Assembly: GCF_030272615.1 (NCBI RefSeq)
Contig: NC_081405.1
Coordinates: 20,048,547 to 20,112,546, forward strand
Source: Cryptomeria japonica
Taxonomy: Eukaryota; Streptophyta; Pinopsida; Cupressales; Cupressaceae
Length of the DNA stretch: 64,000 nucleotides
Direction: 5' to 3'
The notes below the pieces were generated by a model, which worked only from the letters and a program-made list of their open reading frames with translations, did not search any database and was not told where the DNA came from. Position numbers and translations under genes: made by a program. Positions 24,577 through 36,243 of the stretch are shown here, piece by piece (position 1 is the stretch's first letter; each line of letters starts with the position of its first letter).

Positions 24577-24905
24577 TGGATAATGGATAAAAGAGAAGAT
24601 TAAGAAGGGGGAAGGGAGATAGATAGTTAGAGGAGTGGGAGAGAGGAAGAGAGATAGGTAGAGAGAAAGAGAGGGAGATACAACTCAATATGTATATAGA
24701 GAGAGGGGGGGATAACAATATAGATAGAGGGATATATAGAGAGAGATATAGATGGATAGCGATAGAGATAAAGAGATAGGGAGATATAAGTAGTAAAAGA
24801 TATGGATAGAGATAGTGGAGTGAATAAGAGAGAGAGAGGAGAGGGATGGATAATGGGAAATATAGAGGGAAAGAGAGATAGAGACAGAGATGCAAGGAGA
24901 GGTAA

Positions 24906-24999
<94 letters not shown>
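24116..24999. repeat. Compound GA / GT / TA microsatellite block
   Basis: Successive tracts: imperfect GA-rich (24116-24300), (GT)n at about 24318-24342, (GA)n at 24345-24430 and 24521-24573, more GA-rich sequence, (TA)n at about 24909-24960, then (GA)n to 24998. Long frames predicted here are repeat translations and not genes. Confidence 0.93.
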
Positions 25000-25000
<1 letters not shown>

Positions 25001-27411
25001 CTAAATCTTTGTCAACATCAAAATAATCAAGATGGAGATTACATTAAAGTCAAAGTAATTCCAGTCAAATTTATACAATTATAATGTATATTCATTTGTC
25101 AATTATTCAATTTCATTCACAATTAATCAATCTAACTTTTTGTTAATTTAAAATTAAATTATTAAACTAGGCATGAAAGGTATTTTTTTTATCTAACTTA
25201 GCAGTCATGTAAAATCCTATTTTAGTCATATGACTAAGTAGCAAATCAAATTCTTTTAATAAATAATTTTTGAAATAATTCAAATAAGCAAAAATTGAAC
25301 CTCTAATTTGTTTAGAATCCAATTAGTAGTAATTAATTAAGCAAAAGCCCATTACAATAATATTACTAAATGAAAACTACAATAATAAAAAATGGATATA
25401 AGATCTCTCCCTAAAAAAAATCTAATAATAAAATATCATGTGGTTGACAACTTTTAAGTGTAAATATTTTATAAACCATGTTATATTATTTTATAAATAC
25501 TAAAAACATAAGTTATATTGAAAAAAACAAACAATGATATAAAAAATTCAATCAAATCACCACAATATTTTAAGGTTACAATTAATTCTAAAATTATAAT
25601 AGATTGTAACTTTTAAAATTCATAAACATTTATTATCTAATGCACATAAATTAAAATAAAATTAATTTTTCATTTGTGAATAAATCAACAATGCACAATT
25701 ATATAATTTTAGAAAAAGTTAAAAGACTAAAATCTAGATTTAAAACTAACTTTCAATTCTAATTTAATTTTTCATATTAGAATTTTTAAATGAATAATAA
25801 ATAAAATAAATAAAATATATCAAATACCAAATAGATTATATATTAACTAAAAAGCATTCTATTTTCTTTTAAAAAACACTTTTAACAAGAAAACAACTTA
25901 AAATAAAAAAGAATTTATGTATTTAATTATAAAAAAATATTGTAATTTATTAAATGAAATTATTTTTAAACAAAATTTTAAGATTTAATATATTTGCTAA
26001 GTTTAAATAAAATATTGTGGATTTTTTTTTGCTTTTCCATATGACTATAAAAGTTTCAAACGTCTTGCACACCTCTAGGATGATATCAATCCTAGATCAT
26101 TTAGTTGAGCTTGTAAAGTTCACATAAGGAACACCTTCAACGTAATTTAAATAAAAAAACAGTTAAACCTTGCATAAGAATGCATTGCTTTGTATTATTT
26201 ATTTTAGTTAAGTTAATTCTTTTTTATAATATGAATGATACAATGGGTGTGATTTTTGCTAAGAGTTAGTATATGATCAATAATAAAGAAATTGAAAAAC
26301 TTATCTAGTGACATCATCATTTTAAGTCATTATGTCTTTGATCTTTCTAAAAAGTTACTAATTAGTATTTTTGTAAGATTTGGTACAAGGGAGATAATAT
26401 CCCAATTACATGAAATTTTTTGACCATGCAACCAAGCTTTATATAGATTTACAAGATAAATAATTAATATAAATCATTCATGATAAAGTTTAAATCCATT
26501 ACCACATAATTAATGTTGTAGTTGTGTGAGATACATTTGCATTTATTAAAGTGATCCACATTTCTACAAACAATTTATTACTTTTTTTTATACATTTGAC
26601 TAATATATCATTGTTTACAATCATATTAACAAATTGATTTAGAACACTATTCTATATTAAAAAAAAAAAAATTCAATATTTTATCTTATTTATTTAATTT
26701 TTATTAATTTAATACAATATCTTTATCATTTAGGTATCTCTTATTCTTAGTATATTCATTTGTTGATGGTTATTTAATTAATTTTCTTAAGACCTAGGTA
26801 ATGGAGAATATTAAATCCTTACATTTTCATGAATCCAACTTTCAAATTCTTTGAATTTTTTTTTAAAAAAAGAGTAAGTAGAAAGGTGTTTCAGCAATGG
26901 GTTAATTAAAAATTTACTAAATCATTTTTTAAAAAAATTATGTTACTTTCTATCAAGGGATTTGGCATAATTAATTTTTCTTTAAGATTTATGTAATGGA
27001 GAATTTTATTTTCATACATTTTAGTAAATTCATATGTTCTCCCTTTAAAGATTTTAAAAAAATTGTAAATAGAAAGATTGCCTCACTAATGAGTCACTTA
27101 TAGCTTCATTAAATTGTTTTTATCAAAATCATCCTACCTTCTACCAAAAGTGTTATGATCAAAGACTACGATATAATTACACAAACATAATTTCGAATAG
27201 AAGACCCAATTAATGTTGTTTATATTTTATACAATAAATAAATTTAAAATTAACGTTGTGTAAATTTTATACAAAAAGTGTTGTCAACACAAATTGTATA
27301 AAATTTCTAATTTGATTTTAACATGTCTATTTAATTTCCATGAATTTAAAAATAAAATAAAAATTTAAAAATGGCAAATTAAATATAATTTATTTTTCTT
27401 CTACATTTTTG
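25000..27411. other. Very AT-rich intergenic stretch, no gene recognised
   Basis: About 2.4 kb of A/T-rich sequence with no open frame over 60 codons, no clear repeat and no recognised RNA gene. It ends at the LTR beginning at 27412. Confidence 0.55.
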
Positions 27412-28716
27412 TGTTTGTGGGAAAATTAGGGTTTCACCAATTAAGATAATGAAACTACTAATCTTACATAAGGGACCAAAGCATTAAAAGACAAGGATGA
27501 ATTCAGTATATCTAGCCACAATTCAATTCGGAAGAGGACTGAAACACTAATTAAATTCACCAATTTGTTGTCTCCCTCTTTTAAGTTGAAATTTGGATGT
27601 AGATCATGAAATTAGAGTAAAATCATGGACAATTGAAAGGAAATAGTAATAACAGACTGCTACAGATGTCAAACAAAGCCATAGACAGGGATTTGAGTAG
27701 AGGAATAAGATTAGAACCTATTCCAGAAAGTTCAGGTTTAATTGTCGAGATTGAGATGGTAGGCCGCCTTGGTCCTGTAACTTTGAGACATGCAAGTGGG
27801 ATCTTTTCCAAATTAGGGAGATGCATCGGATCCATTATCGAAAGCTTGGGCGGAATTGTCGAGACTGGGATGGTAGGTCACCCTAGTCCTCCGCTTTTTG
27901 CTCAATCAAAATCTAAAATTGTTCATCATTATTAACTTTGTCAAAATCTCTTATTACAACTCTTGAGTCAATTCCCCACACACAAAAAGAGAGAAAAAGA
28001 GGTTGTGTATAGGGGTTTGCTTTAGGTCAAACCTTAGTTTAGGAATTAACCTTAAAATTGAAATGATAATTGTAATAGAAATTGCAGCAAGATGCTTTCC
28101 TTTTTGAGGGAATGGTAAGATCTGAAATTGAATATTTATAATGAAAATAAATACCTTGATGAAGCTTCCTTGAATCATCACACAAGGGTTTTAGGATGTC
28201 ATGTAGAATGTCTTCATAGAAGGTTGTTCATGGATGCCATCTTGAATGCTTGAACTTGACTTCACTTCTTCTCTAATGCTTGATTGCTTTCTCACTTGAA
28301 TAGAATTTTCTAGAGTATAATTAAACTTATATTAGACAATTTAAACTTCAAATGAGAGGGGTAGGCCTCCTTTTATACCTAATTGTCCAAAAACTATTTG
28401 AATTTTCAGAGCAGGCCGACACGAGACCTAAATTCTCTCCCACTTAAAGTGACCACTGTGAGGACCGAATTTGAGTCCTTATTGAGAGGATTAGGGAATT
28501 GTGGTGCCATTTTCTTGAGCTAGGACCAAGGCACCCTATCACCCTAATCCTAAGAATCGAGACTCAACTTTGGGATAGAGACAGGAGAGAAGGTGAAAAG
28601 CAGATTTGTGAAGGGTGTGAACAGAATCAGAAAAGGCATTGGACATCGAAAGACAAAATACCAAGGTAAGGTCTGGGTGAGGACAAAATCATATGTGGAT
28701 ACAATTTGATGCTACA
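27412..28716 (-). repeat. 3' LTR of gypsy element 1 (1305 bp)
   Basis: Plus-strand ends are TGTTTGTGGG and GATGCTACA. The first about 193 bp match 33313-33505 in direct orientation. On the inner side the next bases are the PPT. A plus-strand 100-codon frame at 27633-27935 has no recognisable product and looks fortuitous. Confidence 0.82.
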
Positions 28717-28733
28717 TTTAGCCCCCACTTTAG
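28717..28733 (-). promoter_or_regulatory. Polypurine tract of gypsy element 1
   Basis: Minus-strand CTAAAGTGGGGGCTAAA directly precedes the LTR start TGTAGC. The same tract is found at 51161-51177 in element 2. Confidence 0.85.
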
Positions 28734-30115
28734 CGGGAGTATGAGACTCCACCCATACTCACAATAAAGTACAAAGTTGCATTGAAAAACTTTCACCAAG
28801 ATATTGAAGAGAAAAGACACACCAAGCCCCCAGGGACTTTAGGATCTTGTTACTCTAATATCGAGATAAAAGGGACAACACATGAGAGGGAAATAAAGAC
28901 ATTGACTATACTGGGTCCTAGTAAGATTTGCTTAGTCTGAGTCATGAAAAAGAAAATACCAAATTACAAAGAAAAAAGGCTCAACTTGCAAAGTAACTTG
29001 AATATTGAAAATGTGTCATGGTGTGTGCATAAAGTGTAACGTTGAGTTGAGTGTATTCCCCCACATTAAAGCAATTGCATATCGGGAGTACTAGATTTAA
29101 GGTAGCACGCATATGCCCCAAGAAAGGACAAATCAAAGGATAATGGTAAAAAAACATAGAGGAAAAAGCACATAAGGGATCCACTAACTCTAGGATCAAT
29201 ATGCATTTAATAAATAATGTATATCGAAAATAATTGTATTGATCAGACCTCATCCTCCAAAGGTAGTGGAACTATGAACACAATGGAAGAAGAGCACAAG
29301 AGATAACAAGCAAATGTCTTTTTGGGTCAACATGGAAGAGACAAAAAAGAGATCTCATTGATTTGCATTCTCTCCAAGTAGACAACATAAGGCACATTTA
29401 CGAAAAAAAGCACATGTATGACATAACATAGATATGGCATATAGAAGAATTTAGATACAAATAAAATAATGTCACAACAGATCCGACTTGTGTTATTACC
29501 TTGCACCAACAAAGTAGCAAGGGTCATCCAAAGAGAACCTAACATAACACAAAAACATATCAAGCAACACATTATGGGGGAAGCACATTACAAGCAAGCA
29601 AGCAAACAAAAGAGAAACCACAACATGAATGAAGCTAGTCAAGCAAGTCGTCTGTCTTCCAATCTTGCTTAATATCATCTAGGGATGGTGGACAAAGTGC
29701 AAGAGTAGCCACATCGATCCCGATAGATGGAGCTTTTGCAAGTTCCAAACAAGGACCATGCTCTAATGATGAATCACTTTGTATATTACTAGGATCTAGG
29801 GTTAATTCTTATCAAAATTCTGAAGATAACTCATGATTAATCTCAACAAGCTCACACATATCATCAAGATCATTAAGATCATCAACATTAGCATGAACAA
29901 TAATATCATCGTCTAAATTAATATAAAAGATCTTTAACACAAAAATAAGTTGAACCATCATTTTTCTTGAGCATTTTTAATTTAGGTGATTTAAGTTGAA
30001 CTTCCTCCCTAGGGTTAGCCGAAGGTTGGACAAATGGAACCAAGTCAACATTTGGTGTCTTCAAGGAGGAAATGGTTTGGGAAGAAAGCTCTCAAACCTT
30101 ATCACAACATCTTAT

Positions 30116-31116
30116 TCAACATTCTCTCGCATAATGATTACTTTTAGTTTTGGTTGAGGCTTTTGAAGGTTGGGGATCAATTGGCATAGGCTTCTTTTCT
30201 TCCCTTATAGGTGGGGGAATGGAAGAAACCCCAATAGGTTGAGAGATAGAGGATGATGTCAAACACTTTCCTTTGTAGGACATAGGAGGTGGGACTGACA
30301 CATATATGGGAGGAATAGAAGGAGTAGGAAGAATACTAAGTTCATTATAAAGAGGATGAATATCCATGGGTGTAGGGTCTCTAGGTTTACTCAAGTCCAT
30401 TAGCATATCATTCTTCCATTTTTGGTAAGATAAGAAAAGGATGTCAGTTAGAGGCTTTAAAGGCTTAGGTTGTTTAGGCCAAAAGTAATCAAGAGTGAAA
30501 TTTTCACACTTCATTATGGGTTGAAAAGGGCTATGATTAATAGTTACAATGGTGTCATTATGAGGGAATTTCAAACATTTAAATTTTGGAAGGGATGGCT
30601 TTCATGGAAGAGAGCCAAATATGTCCCAGCTTCAGACAAAATTGATCCGGTGTAGGAATAATAACAAAGGTGAACAAAATTGATCCGATGTAGGAATAAT
30701 AACAAAGGCAACATCTAAGAACTTAGTGCTAGCCTCAATGAGAAGAGTAATGGAACCAATAGTAAGGCAAGAGAAACCATCATACACCTTAACCATAACA
30801 TCATATTTATCATATGTTACTTCATGAAATTGTTGAGTAAAAAGATGTTCTTCGGTAATCACATTCACCATGCATGTTGGATCAAGGAGCATGATCATCC
30901 CTCCTCAGAGTTTGTCTTTTCTCTTTGTAGTAATATATAATGGGCCATCAAGTGCAACAATAGTTTCACTAGGATCAAATGTAATGCATGTGTCTTTTGT
31001 AGGTTGCTCGGTTTTCCAACAAGTTTCACAACATTATTAGATCCTATGATAAGGTCATTAGGAGAAAAAGGAAGTGGCTCAGACTCAACAACATTGGTAG
31101 AATTAGAAGGCAACAT
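30116..31116 (-). pseudogene. Gypsy element 1 protease region (degenerate)
   Basis: The frame at 30632-30898 has a retropepsin-like outline: LLDPTCMVNVITEEHL where a DxG active-site turn is expected, VKVYDGFSCLTIGSITL and FVIIPTSDQF. The Asp is kept but the following Thr/Ser-Gly is replaced by PTC, so activity is doubtful. Downstream, 30116-30574 is a Pro-rich stretch (PSIPPIYVSVPPPM) that I cannot assign. Stops separate the blocks. It would cleave the gag polyprotein in an active relative. Confidence 0.55.
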
Positions 31117-31239
31117 ATTGGTGAAAATTTAGAGGTTTTGGTTAGGAGGAGCTACGAACTTATTTCCTTTTTCATTCAAACCAGCTACATATATAGTATT
31201 TTTATCAATAAATTATTGAATCTTGTTTCTCAACTGGTA

Positions 31240-32905
31240 GCACTTCTCAAAATCGTGACCTAGTTGACAATGATATTGACAAAAGACTTTAGTATCATAG
31301 GAAGTTGGCAATAGTTTAGAATGGTCAATTGTTTTATGGGAGGAATTTGCAACACATTATCATTCATCAACCTCAACATTATATTATGCAAAGGCTTAGA
31401 AAAAGGACTTGATTATTTTCTAAAGTATTTAGATAAAAAGACCACACTTGATGTCATGGATGCCACTTGAGTATTGATGTTGTTATTTATCTTGATGAAA
31501 CCTTTATTATGTGTAAACTTCATAAACAATTGTTGATAACTCTCATTCTTATCAACTAGATCCATTAAAGAGGATGAATCAAATTGACTCACTTGAAGTT
31601 GATAATTATGAAGAACCATGCACAATTGTGTGAAAGAAACAAACTTAGAAAACAAAATATTATCTCTTATACCTTTTGTAAATTAGCAATAAAAACTCTT
31701 TGAACATAATGATTAGGCACAAGTTAAGCAATTTGTGAATGCAAATGTTTATATATACCAATAAAATCAATCTTTTTCTTTAACGCCTTGCTTACAATGA
31801 ATCAAATCAATCAAAGTAATCTTAGGACCAATGTTATTTTAATTTTTTTTAATGAAATCATTAACCAATTGTTGGAAAGAAGTAATGGAATAAGGAGAAA
31901 TAACAATACCATTGCAAGAATTTATCTCTAAAGGTTCACGTAAATAATTTTGCCATGACTCCTTGATCATGAGAGAAATCACTACACAAAGTTTAAAATG
32001 TTTCCACTTAAGTCAAGGGGTCACCTTTTCCATTGTATAACTCCAATTGGGAAATTTCCATATGCTTAGGAGGAACCACATGGACAATGTCATTGGATAG
32101 TGGGCTTTTTATATCAAATTTGGGAACATTGAATTTGGATTGAGTAATGGAAGCCAATTGGTGATGTAAGGATGTAACAGTTTGAGCTAGGTTATTGATA
32201 GTTGCTTTAGTGGATGGATTAAAATTGGGCATATTAGATTGTGATGGAGGAGTAACATTTTTATAGGTAGGTGGAGGTTGAGAATATGGAGGGAGTACAT
32301 TATGGTATGTTGGTATGGGAGATGGTTGTGAAATAAAAGACTCACAGAAGGAGGTATATAATAATATTGATTAAAAGGATTTACTCCATGAATAACCTGT
32401 GTAGGAAAAACATTTTCTGTAATAGTAGTCATGATATAAGATGAAACGTAGGAACACTAGGCAAGGATGTAGGCATAGGAATGGAATAATTAACTTGGCT
32501 AGTAGGTTGAGAGTAACCAAGGACTTCCGTTCAACTTTTGATTGGCATAATATTAGTATCAATAATATGAGCAAGGCCATGCAACAAATCCACACCTATC
32601 TTATCACTTTGTATCATTCTTTTCAATCATGCAATCAAGGGGATTGCCTCACTATTCAGGTATTATTGACCCATCCATCATTGAAGATTTTCAAACTCAT
32701 TATCAATCTTCTCCAATTGGTCACTAGTAACCCTGGTTAGTGATTCATCCTCATCATGAGAAATATGAGGTGAGTGGGAATATGTGATGTTATTTGTTGC
32801 ATTAAAGGAAGCACCAACATTCACATGGAATAGGTTAGTAAAGTGAGGTTCCATGTCCTTAGTGTTTAAACCTTGGGAAGCCCTAAGTCTATGACTTCTT
32901 CTCAC
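31240..32905 (-). pseudogene. Gypsy element 1 gag (degenerate)
   Basis: Broken open blocks carry retrotransposon gag features in order: an N-terminal segment near 32905, a coiled region with NNLAQTVTSLHHQLAS and the typical LELYNGKGDP (about 32020-32050), a block with SFTQLCMVLHNYQLQ (31600s), then a zinc-knuckle CQYHCQLGHDFEKC at 31240-31281. The knuckle is C-X2-H-X4-H-X4-C, as in element 2. Stops and frameshifts lie between the blocks. Confidence 0.7.
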
Positions 32906-33312
32906 TAGAATATTACATATGTAGGACTAAGAGTAACAAAACTCATGCACAAAGAAGGAAAATTGAAGGCAAAGATTTGAAACTATGATTAATAATGCAA
33001 TTTCTTTGTAAAATGATTGATTAACCAATGAATTAAACAATATGACTTATGAATGTGAACACAAGATTCATCTAAATTTGAACATAAAATGTCACAACAA
33101 TCAGATTTGAAACCACAATTGAAAAAATATGCAACCCACAAGTCAATTTTAGAAGAATAAATTAGGGTTTTTATGGAATTAACCTCTAAATTTATGTAAT
33201 TGAAATGCATATATGACCGATGAGTGCAAATTTAATTGTAAAAGTGCATACAAATTAGATATGAGAAACTAAATAAAAAATAAACATGAAAGAAGTCAGG
33301 TTCACCAAAATT

Positions 33313-33505
33313 TGTTGGTGGGAAAATTAGGATTTCACCAACTAAGAGAATGAACCCACTAATATTACATAAGGAACCAAAACATTAGAAAGTGGGGGTG
33401 AATTCAATAGATCTAGCCACAATTCAATTCGGAGGATGGTTTAAGCACTAATTAAATTCACCAATTTGTTATCTCCCTATTTTGAGTTGAAATTTGGATG
33501 TAGAT
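33313..33505 (-). repeat. Truncated 5' LTR of gypsy element 1
   Basis: Matches the first 193 bp of the LTR at 27412, then homology stops abruptly at GATGTAGAT and different sequence follows. The promoter-bearing U3 part is therefore missing. The PBS lies five bases inside its inner end (33298-33307). Confidence 0.8.
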
Positions 33506-33891
33506 TGCGTTAGCATAGGTTTTTTATATTTATTTTTCTTACACATTATTAAGCATACTTAGGTTATAGGGGACATGGTTTATGTTAGGACATGTGGTGT
33601 AATCCACTGATTACATGTGTTGCTCTCACCCACACATGGGTGTTTGATTCTCACACCCTCTTTTGGCTTCTTATGACACCTCTCATAACCTCTGGTTTGT
33701 TTCCTTTTGAGTAGGTTAAGCCACATCTTTGGCATTTTCCAGGTAGGTGCAACTCCCACCTAATTTGGTTCTTTGAGAGTTATTACTCCTCTTGGAATTA
33801 TATTCTCACATTTTATTATATAATCAACACTCATCTCTCCCTTATAAGTTAATTTAGACGAGTTCATATCGGATCAGTCAGTACAAGGGAG

Positions 33892-34023
33892 TGTTGATTC
33901 ATATTGTATCAATCACACCATATTCAAACATTATATTTCATCCTCTTTGTTGTTCTCATGTAGAAGGTTGACCTTGGTTTTGTAGATGATCTTGGGAGAT
34001 TGAGTCCATGAGTGACTCTCACA
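33892..34023 (+). repeat. Short (132-bp) Copia-type LTR
   Basis: Preceded by a purine run AAGGGAG and starting TGTTGATTCATATTG, ending CTCTCACA, then TGGTATCAAATC (34024-34035), a near-match to the initiator-Met PBS. The LTR thus sits between a PPT and a PBS. The 386 bp on its left (33506-33891) would be the 3' end of another element interior or other sequence, and encode nothing I recognise. Confidence 0.6.
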
Positions 34024-35400
34024 TGGTATCAAATCTTCTAGATCTATAAGCCCCTTCTTGAATTTGGGAGAAATTCAACATTGAGCTTTTGTTGGGTGCA
34101 TTTTTAGCTAAAAAGGGCATCACCGTCGAGTCTAGAAGGATGAACAGATGAATTTTGATATAAAATTCTCTATATTTTGATAATGTCAAATTTGAGGCAA
34201 ACAAATTTTAGGTAGGACCATATGGCCCCACCTATGAATAGATTTTAGCATCTTTGCTAAACTCAGTAGCATTTTTGGTGGTCCCTCCAGTTTTGGTGAC
34301 GGATTTAATTTAGTTGGCAATTTCCATCAAATTTGGTAGTGTTCTAAACTTAGTAGGAGATCAACTAAAATTGGCATACTACAATAGTTAGCAGTGATTT
34401 TGGTAGTACATTAAATTTGGAGGAATTTTAACAAATTTGGGGGTATTCCAAATTTAGAAGAACCTTGCCAAATTTGGTAGTTTTGTAAACTTGACCCCTC
34501 ACCATTGTAGTTTTCACTTTTGCACCTCAACTTCAGAAGGCAATAATTTAGGCATTTGAGCTCTGTTTTGCGAGCATTTTAAAAAAAATTTTGGGGTAAA
34601 ATCTCACAAGATTTGCAGTGGTGTCATCATTTTTTCTTCAAGTGATCCAGATTTTCTAGAAACTTTGTTTTTTTCATTAAATCTGAAGTACAATCCTCAA
34701 TTTTTGTAACTTCAAGCAATTATAACTTTCACATACAACCTTGGATCGAGGTGTTATTTTTTTTTAAGTTGATAATTTTTAAGCACTACACAATGGTGCT
34801 AGTTTGAGGTTTTCATATTGAGATTGTATTGTACTTTCAGTATTTGAGTCCACATTTGAACATTGTAAAACTTTGTTAAAACTTCATTGTAAATGCACTA
34901 ATTTATAAAGTGTCACCATCATATTTTTCTTGGGGGGTATCATTGATTGAGTAAATTTTTTTGGGGGGGGGGTGATCTTGTGTGTTTTGATTTCTTTGTC
35001 GTGTGTTAGTACAATGGGAAAACTCAAATTGAACTCCTAACTCCATATAATTAGGAATCATGGAAAAAAATAGTATGGAATTATCTAAGGGAAAAAGGTT
35101 GCACTGGCTATGTTAAATAATCTTTTCCTACACCTACTAATGCTAATGGTCTTCAAGCATGGGAGATCAATAATGATAGATATCTTGGTTATATTTGTTA
35201 ACTAGTCACTTTTGATTTACAATTTCATCTTGAATCAAGCAAGACACCTAAGCAGGCTTGGGAGACTCTTGAAAACTTGTATGGTAAAACTGATAAGATT
35301 AGGGGTTATCAGATTGATAATGATATGATGAATCTTGATCCAAAAAGTTTCAACAACATCCAAGACTATATCTCCAAGATTAAGCCAATGGTCATGTGTA
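34024..35400 (+). mobile_element. Copia element 5' part: PBS, leader and gag remnant
   Basis: After the PBS comes a leader of about 1 kb with irregular AAATTTGGTAG-type repeats (34240-34480). From about 35010 to 35395 a broken frame reads like Copia gag (UBN2 family): WEINNDRYLGYI, stop, then LESSKTPKQAWETLENLYGK and DPKSFNNIQDYISKIK. The element then ends abruptly near 35400, with the rest of gag and all of pol missing. Confidence 0.65.
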
Positions 35401-35880
35401 GCCACAGGGACCAAAAGCCATCGGGGAGATAAAGGGTCTGCCCCATTTTAAATTGGGGCCTATTTAAGGGGGACTAGCGCATTTTGGGGCACCCTAGTCC
35501 ACACCAGGGTGCTCCACACCCCACTCCTCCTACAAAGAGGACCAATACAAAGGGAAATGAGGAGGGTACCTCCAGGATGGGGTCCACTAGGTGGTGTTCA
35601 TGACATCAGGGTTGGATAATAGGACCAAAACAAACCTAGAGAAGGGATGGAGATAGGACACGCTAAAGTAGGAGCACAAATATGAGGTGTAAATTGGACT
35701 GGTTACAATTTACAATTCTACAAGATCTTAAATTTTGTTGTTCTAATCACCTTTTTAGTACTATTATCATGAGTGTGCCTTATCTTGCATATGGGTTAGT
35801 CTAAAAATAATAATTTAAATTTATACTAGAAGTAATTTTAGAATCAAAATTATGCCTAGTTTTGAACTACTTGCTATAAT
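35401..35880. repeat. Possible gypsy LTR fragment and host flank
   Basis: 35401-35735 shares style and short words with the inner ends of the gypsy LTRs here (repeated GGGGCACC, CACCCTAGTCC, and a closing ACAATTTACAATTCTACA), so it may be an LTR fragment. 35736-35880 is AT-rich flank of the DNA transposon. No gene is seen. Confidence 0.35.
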
Positions 35881-35909
35881 GGGTATGTGCACAAAGATGG
35901 TGGTCAGAA
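35881..35909 (+). repeat. Left terminal inverted repeat
   Basis: Begins GGGTATGTGCACAAAGATGG and ends TGGTCAGAA. It matches the right end at 27 of 29 positions when inverted; the mismatches are T/A at position 6 and G/A at position 27. Confidence 0.88.
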
Positions 35910-35944
35910 AAGTGGACACCATCCCAAAAAAAAATGAAAAAACA

Positions 35945-36130
35945 AGCAGTGCGTACGTGGTTCTAAAATTTGAAATCACCCCGTATGCGCTTAGGTCCAT
36001 TGTTCCCGAGCCTAAAAAATATAGCGCGTACGCGTTGTCTTTAGGAAAGTGAGTGTGTATGCACTTCTTTTAGGAAAGTGAGTGCGTATGCACTCATAAG
36101 CCCTAAAGAACCGCATACGAAGTACCTGTC
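35945..36130. promoter_or_regulatory. Left subterminal CGTACGCG-type motifs
   Basis: Several related motifs: GTGCGTACGTGG, CCGTATGCGCTTAGG, AGCGCGTACGCGTTGTCTTT, GTGTGTATGCACTTC, GTGCGTATGCACTC and CGCATACGAAG. The right end carries the same family (44441-44610, 45185-45300). Repeated subterminal motifs are common transposase-binding sites in large plant TIR transposons; that role is inferred. Confidence 0.6.
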
Positions 36131-36243
36131 AAAAAAAAAAAAAATTTAAAAATTGGGTCTTATTTTCCGGTGACCATGACGTTTTTTCCCCCATTTCCTC
36201 CACGAAACCGCGAATGGTCTGCCTTATTTCTCCTCTAGACGCT

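Larger units (their letters stand above)
27412..33505 (-). mobile_element. Non-autonomous Ty3/gypsy element 1 (gag and protease only)
   Basis: A minus-strand element: 3' LTR 27412-28716, PPT, interior with degenerate protease and gag, PBS, and a truncated 5' LTR 33313-33505. The PBS on the minus strand (TGGTGAACCT, ending opposite 33307) and the PPT (CTAAAGTGGGGGCTAAA) match those of the element at 49973-56616, so both belong to one family. I find no reverse transcriptase, RNase H or integrase. About 1.4 kb of interior next to the 3' LTR (28717-30115) holds nothing recognisable. Confidence 0.8.

Noticed and set aside
27633-27935. 100-codon plus-strand frame
   Set aside because: Lies within the U3 side of an LTR, antisense to the element; no domain and no counterpart in the related LTRs.
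36100-36243. Possible alternative genetic code or suppressor use to explain TAG codons across the window
   Set aside because: Transposase and gag remnants here also contain TAA and TGA, and real genes such as LINE ORF1 end normally; methylation-linked C-to-T decay is the simpler account, so recoding is kept only as a remote alternative.
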